NCBI GenBank assembly: GCA_051453625.1
Contig: JBOZIK010000001.1
Span: 134,385,966 to 134,449,965, forward strand
DNA length: 64,000 bases
DNA from: Welwitschia mirabilis
Lineage: Eukaryota; Gnetophyta; Gnetopsida; Welwitschiales
Reading direction: 5' to 3'
A model generated the notes under the pieces. It did no database searches. It worked only from the letters and a program-made list of their open reading frames with translations, and was not told the DNA's origin. This document shows, piece after piece, positions 1-11,515 of the stretch; the stretch's first letter is position 1; every line of letters begins with the position of its first letter. The translations under genes and the position numbers were made by a program.

Positions 1-30
1 CGTCAACAATCTATGTATTAATTTGAGCCA

Positions 31-380
31 AGGTGGAGATTGTTAAGATGTGGCTCAAATTGAGTCCACATTCCAATGCTCAAGCTGGCTAAGGTGGCAT
101 TGTATTAAGTAATCCACCCACTGTTTTTGCTTAAAAACGATGGGCATTTTTTCTTTATAAACAAAGGCCACAACCTTAGCACCACAAGGTTAAGGGCGAC
201 ACATTATTTTGCCAACTTGCCATCTCAACATATGTCCGTACTTCCACATGTACAAGTAAGACACTGTGCCTTTTCCTGCCAATTCACCGGCCACCCTGAC
301 TTGATCTGACATACTGCTTCTGAGATGTTGGAATCCACTAGAAAGTCTTCATCTATCCAATAAATTATAGATACAATACC
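31..380 (+). mobile_element. Copia-type polypurine tract and start of an LTR (remnant)
   Basis: The purine-rich stretch at 31-40 (AGGTGGAGAT) is followed at 41 by TGTTAAGATG. That is the usual junction of a Ty1/Copia 3' polypurine tract with an LTR beginning TGTTA. The rest, up to about 380, has the loose AT-rich character of an LTR, but I could not find its end or a partner copy. A short open stretch at 127-309 has no recognisable protein and is probably chance. The right boundary is a guess. Confidence 0.4.
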
Positions 381-584
381 TTAAAAGGAAAGATCTAAGT
401 TTAAGATAATTTGGAAGCCATTATTACTTATTACTGTCCACGCAAAATCATTCACAATCCTCATCATTATCAAAGAAATTATGACAAATACAAAAGGGTC
501 CTCTATGCCCACGTCTATCAGTCTATGTCCTACAAATTGAACATGCCCATAAGTCTGTAAACGAGAAATTAGAACTTGTGAAAG

Positions 585-868
585 TTTCATAGAAGCTCAA
601 TCAATCATTCATCATCAACATGGGTGTGAGACTGGACATGTTGGATGCCAACAATTTGCAAGATATTGAAGGCAATTTGTTATTTAGATGCTATTTCTTG
701 AGAAAGTCTAGCACCGCAACATCAGTGACGTTGCTGCTTGCTGATATCCAGAATAGAAAGACACATTTCATCTATAACCCAAGTTAGATGATGTCGATGC
801 TTTAAAGCTGAAAGGAGACTACCTTATTTTTGAGCTCAACAAGAGAAACACGAGATGTGGTTTGCCAC
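585..868 (+). pseudogene. Broken C2-domain-like gene, copy 1 (5' part only)
   Basis: This is a decayed relative of the intact genes at 23418 and 31665. The 5' UTR piece AGAAGCTCA-TCAATCATT is shared with them, and the ATG at 620 opens MGVRLDMLDANNLQDIEG, matching the start of the intact proteins. Further on, FRCYFLRK, then (in another frame) HFHL-like, KLKGDYLIFEL and KRNTR follow the intact order up to about residue 85. A frameshift near 710-722 and in-frame stops (for example TAA at about 777 where the intact genes have CAA) disable it. Similarity stops at about 866, where Gypsy pol sequence begins. The copy was therefore truncated by, or rearranged with, that element. It lies in the same orientation as the intact genes. 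Confidence 0.8.
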
Positions 869-3330
869 CCAACGATCTGTTTTGCATGCCATGGATCTAA
901 TCCTAGGTACTAAGCTGCTGAATAAAGTAGACTATCATAAGAGTCAGGGCAAATTGAGTAACTTTTAAAGAAAGGATTAATATGAGAAAGTGTGAGTTCA
1001 TGTGTAGTCCCACCCATGCTTGCTCCAACGAAAGAGTCAATAGAATTGTGTATGTGCATCAATGCAAGACCAACCATTAAAATCACAGTCAGGTATAGAC
1101 TTTCAATGCCTTGTGTGGGCAATATTCTTGATTATTTGGTGGGATCTCAACATTTCAGTAAGATTGATAAAAGTGGATATCACCAAATTTGTACATGAGA
1201 AGGTGGTGAATGGTAGACAACTTTCAATACTCTAGATGTGCTATACAAACAATAGTTATGCCATTTGGACTCTCTAGTGTACCTAATACATGAATGAGGT
1301 TGATGAAAGAGGTACTAAAACCATACTTGGAAAGATTTGTTATTGTGTTTCTGGATGATATTTTGGGGTTTAGTCATAGTCAATAGAATGATTTGTAGCA
1401 TCTGTACCTTTAATTATCAAAATTAGCAAAAGACCATTTATTAGTCAACTTGAAGAAATGTAGTTTTATGAAAAACAAATTCATATACTAGGGCTTCCTT
1501 ATCTAAAAGGAAGGAATACAAGCTAATCCTAAGAAAGTGCATTGCATCATGGAATGGCCAAGACCTAAGAACACCATAGAGGCATATTCATTCTATGAGT
1601 TGGCTAGTTTCTATCAAAAGTTCATTAGAAATTTTGGTGGTATAGCTCAAGATATGTTGGAAACAAATTAAAGGGAAAAATAAACCATTTGTTTAGACCA
1701 TGACAACATAGAAGAGTTTCCAGAAGTTACCATTACCAAATTTTTCTAATTTTTTTGCATTAGAGTGTGATGCTAGGTTCGTAGCATTGAAGGAGTTTCA
1801 AGCCAAAAAGGAAGATTGACTACATATTCTATTGAAAATCTAAATGAAAATCATGAAATGAAATACTCAAAGTATGAAGAGTATAATGTTATCTTGTAGA
1901 AATTAAAGAGATGATATCATTATCTATTGCCCAAGGAATTTATTCTATGTACATATCATCATGCCTTACAATTTATTCAAAGGCAACCAAAACTTAATGC
2001 AATGCATGCATAGTGTGTAAAAGAGTTATAAGAATTAAATTTTATAGTGAAGCATAAGAAGGGTGTATAAAACAACACTACAGATGCATCTTGTTGGAGG
2101 AGTTACTATGGTAGCACTATTATAGGATAGGAATTGGAAGCTAGAAAGTTATAATATAGAGAATATCTAAAATTCAAAGACATATGGAAGTAGGTAATGC
2201 AAGAACTAGCTAATGTAGAGGGGTACAAGATCAAAGAGGAGAAGTTGTATAAGAATTAATGCTTTTGTATTTCCAAGGGAAGTCTCTTTTTAAGTTAATT
2301 TGAGAAGGCCAGAATGAAAGATTAGCTAGACATATGATTTAGAACAAAACAATGGAATGAGTTTATGGATACTTCTACTAATGTAGAATGAAAAGTGTAA
2401 TATGAAAATTTACAAAAACCTATCATATTTGCCAACATGCCAAGGAAACATAGACAAATGTAGGTCTATACCAATTATTTCCAATGCTAATGATGCAGTA
2501 GGAGGATGTTGGCATGGATTTTGTCAACAACATTCCATGATTAGATAAAAGAAATGATTGTATTTTCATAATTATAGATATATTTTTAAAGAAGTCACAT
2601 TTCATTCCATGCAAGAAAAGTCATGAATCTATAAAGGTGGCAAGTTATTTTGTTAAGACATTATAAAGGTACATGGAATTTGTAGTGATAGAGATGCAAA
2701 ATTTGTTAATGAATTTTGGAGAAATTTGTGGAATTAACTTAACTACAAACTCAATTTTAGTTTTGCTTATCACTTTCAAATAGATGGGCAAAAAGAAATG
2801 TTAAATCATAGTTTGGGAAATTTTCTAAGATATCTATGTGGATAAGAACCCAACAAGTGGTAGGAGAAGTTGATAGAAGCTAAGTTTGCATACAATAATT
2901 TTGTAAATCAAAGTAAAAGAGGAACACCGATTTGTATTTTACATAAAGGCACTCAATAGTACTTGAGGCGTTCAGAAGTAGTGTGGATGATTTAACAGAT
3001 TAAGTAATTACATGTTAATAATAGTTATACAAAATAATTTTAGACTCTAATGTATAGTACAAGGCAAGGGTAGATACTTGGTGAAAGGAAGCATCATGTT
3101 AAAAAGAAGAGTAATTTTTAATACTACTATGTAAGGATCAATAACACGAGTAGTTCAACAAAATGTAGCCTAAAAGGATTGGACCATGTAGAGTCAAGAA
3201 AAATATTTTAGAGAATGCATATGAATTTACCCTACCTAAAGGTATAAAGATATCACCAATTCGTATGATTGCAAATCTATGCAAATGGGCGTTAATGGTA
3301 GTGAAGAACGATGAACAATAAGAAGAATAG
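866..3330 (+). mobile_element. Ty3/Gypsy pol remnant (RT, RNase H, integrase)
   Basis: Read across frames, this gives pol in normal order. At about 890-960 there is DLILGTKLLNKVDYH and a Q-I-E-x-LLKKGLI-x-ESVS stretch, the linker before reverse transcriptase. At 990-1400 comes RT (MCINARP-IKITVRYRLSMP, FSKIDKSGYHQI, then FLDDI as the catalytic box). At 1540-1640 are MEWPRPKNT and ELASFYQKFIRNF, and at 1760-2100 RNase H (LECDAR, YLLPKEF, HHALQFI, KHKKGV). At 2500-2960 is the integrase core (DFVNN, SDRDAKF, HFQIDGQ, FAYNNFVN). At 3170-3290 is the integrase C-terminus (RIGPCRV, ENAYEFTLP). Many stops and shifts show it is dead. I found no gag and no LTR pair. The domain order and motifs resemble chromovirus-type Gypsy elements. 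Confidence 0.85.
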
Positions 3331-3755
3331 ATGACTTCATTAGTTTTTGTTATAAAAAAGTAAGAATGAGGAGTATGAACACATACTTCTACACCTTTGC
3401 AAACTCAAAATCTACTATAAGACAAATATTTCATTGCAACTCTATTTGACTACAAGCCAAGCATCTTGCTACAAGCATAACCTTAATCAATTATAGATCA
3501 AAATGCATCTTAAAGTCATAAAAGTTGTCAACTACTAGCCAAATACTTGGGATATTTTTTAAGAGAATCAAGATACTTTCTTTGTAAGAACACTATAAAT
3601 TCAAAAGGAATGAGTGAGAGCTAGTGTGGGTAACAGTTGTGGAAATGAAAAAAAAAAAGAAAACTTTACAAATCCAATTTTGAATGTGTAATAGAAGTAG
3701 ATTTTTTAAATGTAATCTTGTTCTATGTTATTTATTTTGTGTGAACTACCACATC
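3331..3755. other. AT-rich spacer, nothing recognised
   Basis: This lies between the Gypsy remnant and the second broken C2-like copy. It may include the remains of the Gypsy 3' LTR, but no terminal motif or repeated partner was found. Confidence 0.4.
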
Positions 3756-4115
3756 ATTTATAAGATATTGAAGGTAGTTTACTAATAAGGTACCATTTCT
3801 TGAGAAATTTTGATATCATCCTTAACACCAGAGATGTTGTTACTTGCTTAAATTTAGAATGAAAAAACATATCTCATTAGCAACTCAAATCAAATAATGT
3901 TAATGCTTCAAAGTTGAAAGGAGAGTGCCTTGTTTTTGAACTTAGAAAGAGAAAGAAAAGACATGATTATTCAAATTTAGGCACTCAAAGTTAGTAGGAA
4001 GCTTATGAATCTCTTGTGAGGAAGTTTTATTATTTGCTTCTTTAAACATTATCTTGGATGAATGGTTTTGTTTTAGCTTAGAATTTAAGTCTAGTAAATT
4101 TTAATATGAGGATGT
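3756..4115 (+). pseudogene. Broken C2-domain-like gene, copy 2 (central part)
   Basis: The sequence at 3758-3805 reads L-x-DIEGSLLIRYHFLRN. It is followed by NTRDVVTCLN, then QLKSNN, ASKLKGECLVFELRKRKKRH, a GTQS-like stretch matching the GHSKL region, and a degenerate match to the LQLKSKKIHYQE part near 4080-4115. This covers roughly residues 16-133 of the intact 217-residue proteins. Several stops and frameshifts make it non-functional. Its covered range overlaps that of the broken copy at 585-868 (both carry DIEG through the KRNTR region), so these are two separate duplicates and not two halves of one gene. Neither start nor C-terminal region is preserved. Confidence 0.75.
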
Positions 4116-4944
4116 ATTTTAAGTTTACATATTCTCATCTCTAGCAACTTGAAAAGAAATGAGAGGAAGATTAAAAATACAAAAGCACTTTTGATAGAAC
4201 ATCTAAGTAGAAGGTGCATAATGGGTAGCAACAATTTACTCATAGGTTGTTTGGATGCCATAAGTGGAAGAAATGAGAGTGCAATAAGATAAAATGCACA
4301 CAAAAATTACCATCTCTTTTAAAAAATATTATGTTATTTTAGTAAATAAATATGAAGAAATCAATTTCATGATGATTAAATAATAACCCATAGATATTAT
4401 AGCTATTGCTTATTAAACTACATAAAAAGGATCATTACCAATGAGATCCCAATGCACTCTAAAGTATTCAACTAACAAATCATCATCTCTTGGAGCTTAA
4501 CCATTATCCATTTAAAAGCAAGGTTGTTTTAGTTCATCTATAGTGATATTAGCTTCTAACATTGTCATATGACTAACAATCCTAATGTGGAAGGAACTAC
4601 CCTCTTCAAAAGCTATAATATCTATAGGAGTATTGTGAAATAAATGCACAAAGTAATCCCTCAAATGAAGAAGCAAATTATCATAATAAAAAAATAACAT
4701 TGTTGTCTAAATATAGTTGATCCAAAGGATGAATAGCATAAGACCTATTTATGTACTTAAAAAATTTTCATCTTATATTCTAAGACAACCAAGAAAACTT
4801 TTAATAGGGGTAATTTTCGCTTCATATAACATTGCATTTCTAAAAAAATGATTTAGCTATGGCTAGTGCAACATGAATTTTTGCATTGAATGATCATGAA
4901 ATAATTTATGAGATAATTCTTGAACCTCTAATTTAATCTCATTA
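4116..4944. other. AT-rich intergenic sequence, nothing recognised
   Basis: No domain, repeat partner or structured element was found here. Short open stretches on the minus strand (4091-4303 and 4512-4700) are low-complexity in composition and have no family signature. Confidence 0.4.
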
Positions 4945-6176
4945 TGTTTCTTTTGCAATCCAATTTGTAGGAATTTAACGGTGTATTTTGAGTGCTTTTA
5001 TAGGGCATTTTTATAGCTTTAGATGCAATACTAATGATTATAGAGGTCTAATAGAATGATCTATGAAACAGGCAATTCTTAGCATATTTGGAGGTTTCTC
5101 AGGCTTATTTTGACATTGCATACTTGAAAGAAGAATTAATCATACAAAATATTGAATTACATTTGAGATTAGAGATAACAAATCCTATCATCCCCTCTGT
5201 CATCCCTACAATAGGTAGGATGATAGAACTGTTGAGATGGACAAAAGCTGTGGGGTTGATAGCATGGCAAGAAGCTGATGAATTACCTTTTAATGTAGAG
5301 TGACATCCCATCTGTCATCCCCATGATAGGCAAGACGATAATTGTTTTTCTATGGTCGGAAAGAATTATCTTTGTAATGGGGTCAAGCGACTCATTTGGG
5401 TTATTAGGATTTCTTTTCCTATTTCTAGGATTGAGCTTCTATAACTTCAATTAAACCTATAAATGCCCTTTCCCTCCTTCACTTCTGTTTTCATCTTTTG
5501 TATTCGATATTCTTGTGATGGAAGATTGAAGAACAAGAGATCCATCTAGTGGCTACAGGAAGGAGTTTTCTTAGTGTTAGGATGCATCTCTTCCATTGAG
5601 GTGCTGCTATTTTATTTTAAGTAAAAGTAATGTTCTTTGAATCAATACAATTACTCTTTTCATTCCAATTCTATTTATGTTCCTTATGGTTTAAGTTGTT
5701 CATAATTTAAGTGACAATTCTGTAATTTATTTAGATCATAAGAGTAACCTTTGTTAAGGTTAACTCTAATTAGTATTAAACTTGCATTGTTATTCTATTT
5801 CCATTTCATGTTGCATTTCATATTATGCTTTGTATATCTCATAGTTCATGTGTAAGAATAAGTTAAGTACTCTTCTTAATTGATTTGAATTATCAAGAAG
5901 CTAGTTCTTGTGATAGAAAGATTAAGAACCAATAGAATTCATTCTACTTATATTTACATTTCATCTCCATTCATTTTGCATTTAATTTACTTTATTATTT
6001 ACTTTTAGTTATTAAAACACAAAAGACTAAAAATACCTTTTAAAATTAATTTTCTAACTTTGAGCCTAATGTCTTCATTGGAATTATGACATTTGGATGA
6101 ACTTCCGTCTATACTAGCACATGTTTTTCTATAAGTTATTTGATTATAGGTATAATTAAAGAACTTTAGGATTACA
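4945..6176 (+). repeat. 5' LTR of the Athila-like element
   Basis: From AATTTGTAGGAATTTAACGG at 4962 to GATTACA at 6170-6176, this matches 13623-14837 base for base with many scattered changes and few gaps. The first dozen bases have diverged, so the start (TG at 4945) is inferred by comparison with the clean TGTTGTGATG start of the 3' LTR. An open stretch at 5088-5303 lies wholly inside the LTR and is not a gene. The LTR contains two copies of the hairpin motif described separately. Confidence 0.85.
5186..5344 (+). repeat. Two copies of the hairpin motif in the 5' LTR
   Basis: At 5198-5229, TCTGTCATC and GATGATAGA form a 9-bp stem (one G.U pair) around a 14-base loop. At 5311-5338, TGTCATC and GACGATA form a weaker stem, again with a 14-base loop (CCCATGATAGGCAA). 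Both have counterparts in the 3' LTR. Confidence 0.6.
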
Positions 6177-6180
6177 TAAT

Positions 6181-6198
6181 TGACGCCATTATTGGGGA
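6181..6198 (+). other. Primer-binding site, tRNA-Asp type
   Basis: TGACGCCATTATTGGGGA lies four bases after the LTR end. It fits the tRNA-Asp (GTC) 3' end complement used by Athila-type elements (TGGCGCCGTTGCCGGGGA) except at five positions. All five differences are G-to-A or C-to-T transitions, as expected from decay of methylated cytosine. Confidence 0.75.
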
Positions 6199-6746
6199 AT
6201 ACTATAAAGAGCTAAAGAATTATCACTAGCTAGACAAGTACCTTGACTCTTCTATTTAGGTTATTTATTTGAATTAGTGATACATTTCAAGCTTACCTTA
6301 AAATATATTTATTTTTGCAAATTTTATTTTCCATAATTATTAGGGACCTTGTTGTCCTCTCTGTCATCTCAATGATATTGCGCACAACAATTCTGAAATT
6401 TTGAAATTTATTTATGCTTTTACAATTTTTCTTCTATTTATAGTTCAATATTAACTTTACTGTTATCTTCTTTGTTGTCCCCACAATAGCCTAGATGATA
6501 ATATACTTCTTTTCCAAATTTTGCAATTTTTCTTTTTTACAAATTTTAATAAAGTTATTATTGTCTTATTTGTTATCCCAACGACAACCTAGATGACAGT
6601 CTAGATTCTTTGCTTATGATAATTTTTTTGAGTTTTAAATTTTTGTTACTATAATCATCGTTCTCTCTGTTGTCTTCATGACGAGGCAAAGATGGTTTGT
6701 TATTTTTAATTTTAATTTTCTATTTTTTATCTAAGCATGTAGGAAC
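6199..6746 (+). other. Leader region with four hairpin-motif copies
   Basis: This is the non-coding stretch between primer site and gag. It holds related motif copies at about 6349-6392, 6461-6510, 6558-6600 and 6655-6700. The copies at 6473-6505 and 6570-6599 keep a 14-base loop between arms that can pair as RNA when G.U pairs are allowed (TGTTGTC with GATGATA; TGTTATC with GATGACA). Confidence 0.6.
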
Positions 6747-8300
6747 ATGATGAATTCCGATAAGAAGACAAAATATTAGAGAGAGTAAAACCTAATTAAA
6801 GAAAATATCAGAGAAGAATTATTCGATTTTGAGCTAAATTCAAGTACGCACATTCCAAGTATGCAAATTCCTAGAATTGAAGAAGAAGATTTATCTACTT
6901 TTATTATTTTAGAATTATTTTTCATAAAAGAAAATTTTAGTATAGAAGTAAATCATGTTATTGCTTTTTTGAACATGTTAAAGGTATTGAAATCTTTGCA
7001 AAAATAAAAGCAAGTTGTTTCATCTAATATTCCAATTATAATAAGAACTTCTTCCTCAAATGCAAATGGTACTCTTATAGATTTAATTGCTAATAGAAAA
7101 TGTGAAATTAAAAATCCTTTTGATTTACCTTCTAGTGATGATATAAAATTAATGAATCTAAGTGCTTATTCAACTTCTTCAAGGAAACCTGAGGAAAATG
7201 ATTTCCAATATGTAGCTGACATTAAACAACTTGTGCTTATCTCAAGGAATGGAAAAAAAAATGTATTATTAACAATACCTATATGATTATCTTTCTAGTT
7301 ACACTTAGAAAAAGAGCAAAATTTTAGCTTAAAACTATCTCATATAAAAGTCTTAAATCTTGAATTAAAATGGAAGAAGCATTAATCAAATGATTTTTAT
7401 ATGAAAGGTCCTTGAGAAAAAGAAGAAAAAAGTAACCAGGTTTTAATGCAAATCTCATGAGGATTATGTAATATCCTATGAACATTTTACAATTAGCTAG
7501 CCATTTTAACCCTATTGATGAATTTCGTAAGGAAGAACTAGTTGATTAATTCTACATTTGATTGAATGCTCCAACTATGTAACTTGTAGATTTTTCTTGG
7601 GGAGATAACTTGTTGAATTTAGGCCTAGATGATTCATAGAGTATGTTAGAAAACTTGGTAGAAATAAGTCAAGCTTGATCTAAACCCATTAAAGAAAATC
7701 ACACTATAGGCCAAATTGTAAAAGATTTAAAGGAAGTGAAACTGACAAGGAAGAAGGAAGAGAGGACTCAACCAACTTGATTAAAGATTTTACTACTACT
7801 TTATAGAAGTAGACAGAAATGATAGTTGATGCAAAAGTAGTAAAAAATGGAAATTCAACTTTAAATTGTGAAATTTGTAAAGATAACTCTCATTCAACTA
7901 AAGAGTGTCCTTTGTTACAACTTGTAAGAAGAGGATGTTTGAGGAAGTTTGTGGTTTTAACCAAAAAAACACCTAATTTTAAAAGCCAACCACAATTTTG
8001 ACAAATATTAGGTGGACAATCTCAATGGAAGCCTTTTGAAAATAGATTTAAAAATTCAAACTTTCAACAAAATGAGAACGATCCACTTGAGAAATCTATA
8101 GAGAAGTTAAAAAGAATGCAATACAAGACTAACAACAATATTAAAAGAACCAATAACAACATTGAAAAGACTAATAGCAATATTGAAAACTTAGTAAATG
8201 TGCTCCAAAAAATAATGCTTGCTAACCAAAGACCATAAAGATCTCTTGCATCTCAATCATTGCCCAACCCAAATGAAGTTAGGAGAGATTTAAAAGTAGT
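6747..8300 (+). pseudogene. gag of the Athila-like element (broken)
   Basis: gag encodes the capsid and nucleocapsid proteins that package the element's RNA. An ATG at 6747 opens the region, but stops appear at once. At about 7495-7680 the typical late-capsid phrase can be read with stops (FRKEELVD, FYI-LNAPT, LVDFSWGDNLLNLGLDD, MLENLVEIS). At 7875-7918 an intact CCHC zinc knuckle is preserved, reading CEICKDNSHSTKEC (C-x2-C-x4-H-x4-C). It sits in a 60-codon open stretch (7819-8001). Asn- and Lys-rich repeated sequence follows to about 8240 (NIKRTNNNIEKTNSNIEN), a tether before protease. Frame breaks throughout make this non-functional. Confidence 0.75.
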
Positions 8301-8689
8301 AACAAGAAGTGAAAATGATACAAAAGCTCCTATTCATGAGGTTTCAACTTCCAAAAACAATGAAATAAATAAGAGGATGATGTAGAAATCTTGGATTTAT
8401 ATAACATTTCATTAACATCACCTACTAAAGCCTCCACTAAAAATGCCTCACAAGAAAATGAAGGAAAGAAACCTTCCACTCGTTGGCTTGATTGATTAAA
8501 TAGAAATCCTATCTTTGATGAACACTTGAAAACTTTGATGCAAGTGGTAAATATCAACTTTTATTTTTGGAAACTTTTGCAAGAAAAACCTAGATATTCT
8601 AAGTTGTGGAAGAACTTAGTAAGAAGAAAGAAAAAACTCTCATTCCTACCAAAGTTTTTCTTACTCAATATCTTTTCCTAAATTTAAAG

Positions 8690-9140
8690 ACCCTGGAGAT
8701 GCAAATGTGAGTGTTACTTTGAAGGAAACAAACTAATGCGAAAATATTTAATTGGTATAGGAGCAAGTGTAAACATCATTCCTCTCTACATATGTAAGAG
8801 ACTTGGGTTAGAAAAATAGAATAGAACTGATATGAATTATCTTGAAATTGACTAATACCTCAATCAAGAAACCATTGGGAACTATCAAGGACTTACTGAT
8901 CCAAATTAAGAAAGCTTTTTACCCCATAGATATTACCATCATTAATATAGCACATGATGGAGGTTATTCACTCCTTTTAGGAAGACCCTTTTGTATAACT
9001 GACCATTGTATCATTGATACATGATCTAGGATCATGAAATATCATTTTGGTAATAGACAAATTACCATTAGAGTTTTTGATGCTACTAAAAAAGACATAA
9101 GAACTAATTTTAACTTTGAAGATGAATTGAAACCAACCTT
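8690..9140 (+). pseudogene. Aspartic protease of the Athila-like element (broken)
   Basis: Retroelement protease cuts the Gag-Pol polyprotein. At 8748-8815 the frame reads LIGIGASVNIIPLYICKRLG. In the family this is the active-site loop D-L-G-A-S-x-N-x-x-P. Here Asp-Leu has become Gly-Ile, so the catalytic Asp is lost. The open stretch 8842-9024 continues with SIKKPLGTIKDLLIQI, FYPIDITIIN and LLLGRPF, the flap and C-terminal part. Stops separate the two pieces. Confidence 0.7.
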
Positions 9141-9304
9141 ACTTTTATAACATCGACCACTTGAGGAGAGATTAATCATGCTACATGAACCAATTTTATA
9201 TGATAATCCCATTAAAACACACTCTCTTGAGTTTGAGGATGAAGAACATACTAACTAAGTAGAAACTCAACATTTTTATTTGGTAGAAAAACTTTTTACA
9301 GAGT

Positions 9305-9350
9305 GTAGTCCCACATCTATCATCCTCACAATAGATGAGACAACATCTCA
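9305..9350 (+). repeat. Hairpin-motif copy inside pol
   Basis: CATCTATCATCCTCACAATAG at about 9313-9333, followed by ATGAGACAAC, is a further imperfect copy of the hairpin motif. It sits in the coding spacer between protease and RT. Pairing of its arms is weaker than in the LTR copies. Confidence 0.45.
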
Positions 9351-9589
9351 AAATATTACCCTTGAACTTAAGAAATTACTCGAAGGTTTAAAATATAGCT
9401 TTCTATCCAAAAATCAAATGAAACCCTTGATAATCAGTGACCTTCTTACTACTCAATAGGAATTAAACTTGATCTCACTCTTAAATTCGAAAGAAAATTC
9501 CTTTACTTAGATACATAAAGACTTAGCTAACATTCCTCTTTTCATAGTTCAACAAAAAATGTACCTTAAAGATAATGCTAAACCTATTA

Positions 9590-10140
9590 GGAAGCCCTAA
9601 AGAAGACCCAATCCGACTCTTAAATAAATCATTAAAGATGAAATCATTAAACTTATATATGTCAGAATCATATATGCCATATCTAATAGTGAGTGGTTTG
9701 GTTCTTTAATAATAGATCCAAAGAAGGAGAAAAATGGAGAATGTGCATCAATTTTAGAAAAGTTAATAAGTATAAAAAAGATTTTAAACTCATATATTAT
9801 CTTAGTAAAACCTTGTCCCAAGTCCAATCCAACTACACTACTACTGAGAGGGAAATGCTTTCCATTATCTTTTGCTTAGATCATCTTCTTCGACATTATC
9901 TTCTTGGATTTCACATTAATCTTTACATAGATCATGCAGCCATCCACTATTTTATGATTAAAAAAGACTTTAGTACCAGACTTATTAGGTGGATCCTTCT
10001 CATATAAGAATTTAATCTTACCATTATTGATAAGGCTAGAAAACATAATAGTGTTATTGATCATCTATCTCAGCTTTCTTGCTGTCATAATGAAATTCCC
10101 ATTAATGACTTTTTTCCTATGAATAATTCTTTGTAATTAA
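9590..10140 (+). pseudogene. RT-RNase H region with an in-frame internal deletion
   Basis: At 9597-9715 the RT entry reads RRPNPTLK, EIIKLIYVRIIYAISNSEWF, then IDPKKE. One open frame (9693-10007, 104 codons) carries KWRMCINFRKVNKYKKD, the first RT block. It runs straight into KLIYYLSKTLSQVQSNYTTT, which is the RNase H segment that normally follows about 250 residues later. The RT palm with its DD catalytic box, the thumb and the first RNase H strands are missing, with the junction near 9785. After it come YIDHAAIHYF, RLIRWILL and, past a stop, EFNLTIIDKARKHNSVIDHLS. The open frame crosses the junction, so the deletion preserved phase. Whether it was ever translated is unknown. Confidence 0.75.
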
Positions 10141-10199
10141 ACAACTTTATGCTATCTCTTCTACTCATCCTACTCCTTGATATGTTGATATTGTGAACT

Positions 10200-11515
10200 A
10201 CCTTATGACTATGAAAACTCTTTAGCATTGGAACCATAACTAATGCAAAATTGTTTTCCATAGGATCAATGACTATGAGTGGAATGAAACCAATTTTTAT
10301 AGATGTTGCAAAGGTTAAATCATGTATAATTGTACCCTTGAGTATGAAAACTTAGAAATCTTAAAATTTTATCATGGTGAGGTATGTGGGGGACACTTTA
10401 GTGGCCAAAATACTATCATGAAAATTCTTCACTCTGGTTTTTATTGACCTACTCTTTTTAAGGATTCATATGACTTTGTTAGAAGCTGCAATGCATGTAA
10501 ACATTGTGGTATCTTAACCCATTCTCACGATATGCTCCTTAAACCTATACTTGAATGTGAACCTTTTGATTGTTAAGGGATTGACCTTGTAGGCCCTATT
10601 ACACTACCTTCTCATGATAAAAATTATATCATCATCACTATTGATTATATTACTAAGTAGGTAGAGGATATTCCTACTACTAAAAATGATGTCCAAACCA
10701 TTTGCAGCTTTGTTTGAACTCATACCTTTCAATGTTTTAGTTTTCCACAAATTATCATTAGTAATCAGGGAACTTATTTCATTAACCACCTTTTTTAAAA
10801 ACTTCTTTTATCCATTAGTGTTAAACATAGAATTGCATGTACCTATCGTTCTCAAACTAATGGTTAAGTAGAAAACGAAAATAGAGAAATCAAAAACATG
10901 CTTCAAAAATTTCTTTATTAATTGAAAAACATGGTCCTCCAAACTTAATGATATTCTTTGAGCTTACTGTACTACTTGGTGTAACTCTTTAGGTTTCTTA
11001 CCATATGAACTTGTGTATATAAAATTTTGTATTTTATTGGTTGATGTTTACTTTAATTCTTATCACTCCATCCATCAATTTAACCTTGTACACTTGAATA
11101 CAAACCTTAAAACTCGCTTAGTCTAACTTGACGATTTAGATGAAAAATGAACTCATAATTTACATCATCAAGTCATTCATAAATCTCAAGCCAAGTTTTG
11201 ACATGATAAAAATATTATTCATAAGTGGTTTAAACCTAGTCAACTTGTCCTTCTACATAATATCTAAGTACACCTTTTGCACAATAAGTTAACTTCTACA
11301 TGGTTAGATTCTTATCTTATAGTAAAAGTACATTTAAATGGCTCAGTTGAAATCTCTGAGTCAAATATTAAAGAAATTCACAAAGTTAACAGACAAAGGT
11401 TAAAACTTTATGACTTATCTTCTGATAAAACCTTAAACATGATAGGAGAACCTTCCTTTTGGCATTGTATAAATTTCTTCTTAACTCATTTCTTAAGTAA
11501 ACATCATGTTATCAC
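10200..11515 (+). pseudogene. Integrase of the Athila-like element (broken)
   Basis: Integrase inserts the DNA copy into the chromosome. The zinc-binding HHCC region is at 10370-10510 (YHGEVCGGHF, then SCNACKHC). The catalytic core is at 10575-10900: GIDLVGPI supplies the first Asp, and IIISNQGTYF has Asn where the second catalytic Asp (I-S-D-x-G-T) is expected. The block SQTNG and ENREIKNML supplies the Glu region. The C-terminal domain is open at 11277-11519 (80 codons), with KLTSTWLDSYLIVKV, GSVEIS and VNRQRLKLY. Stops lie throughout. Confidence 0.75.

Noticed and set aside
585-4115. The two broken C2-like pieces as halves of one gene split by a Gypsy insertion
   Set aside because: Both contain the DIEG-to-KRNTR portion, so they overlap in the protein and must be separate copies.
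5088-5311. Small genes inside the Athila-like LTR
   Set aside because: The counterpart in the 3' LTR does not keep the frame, and the region is non-coding LTR.
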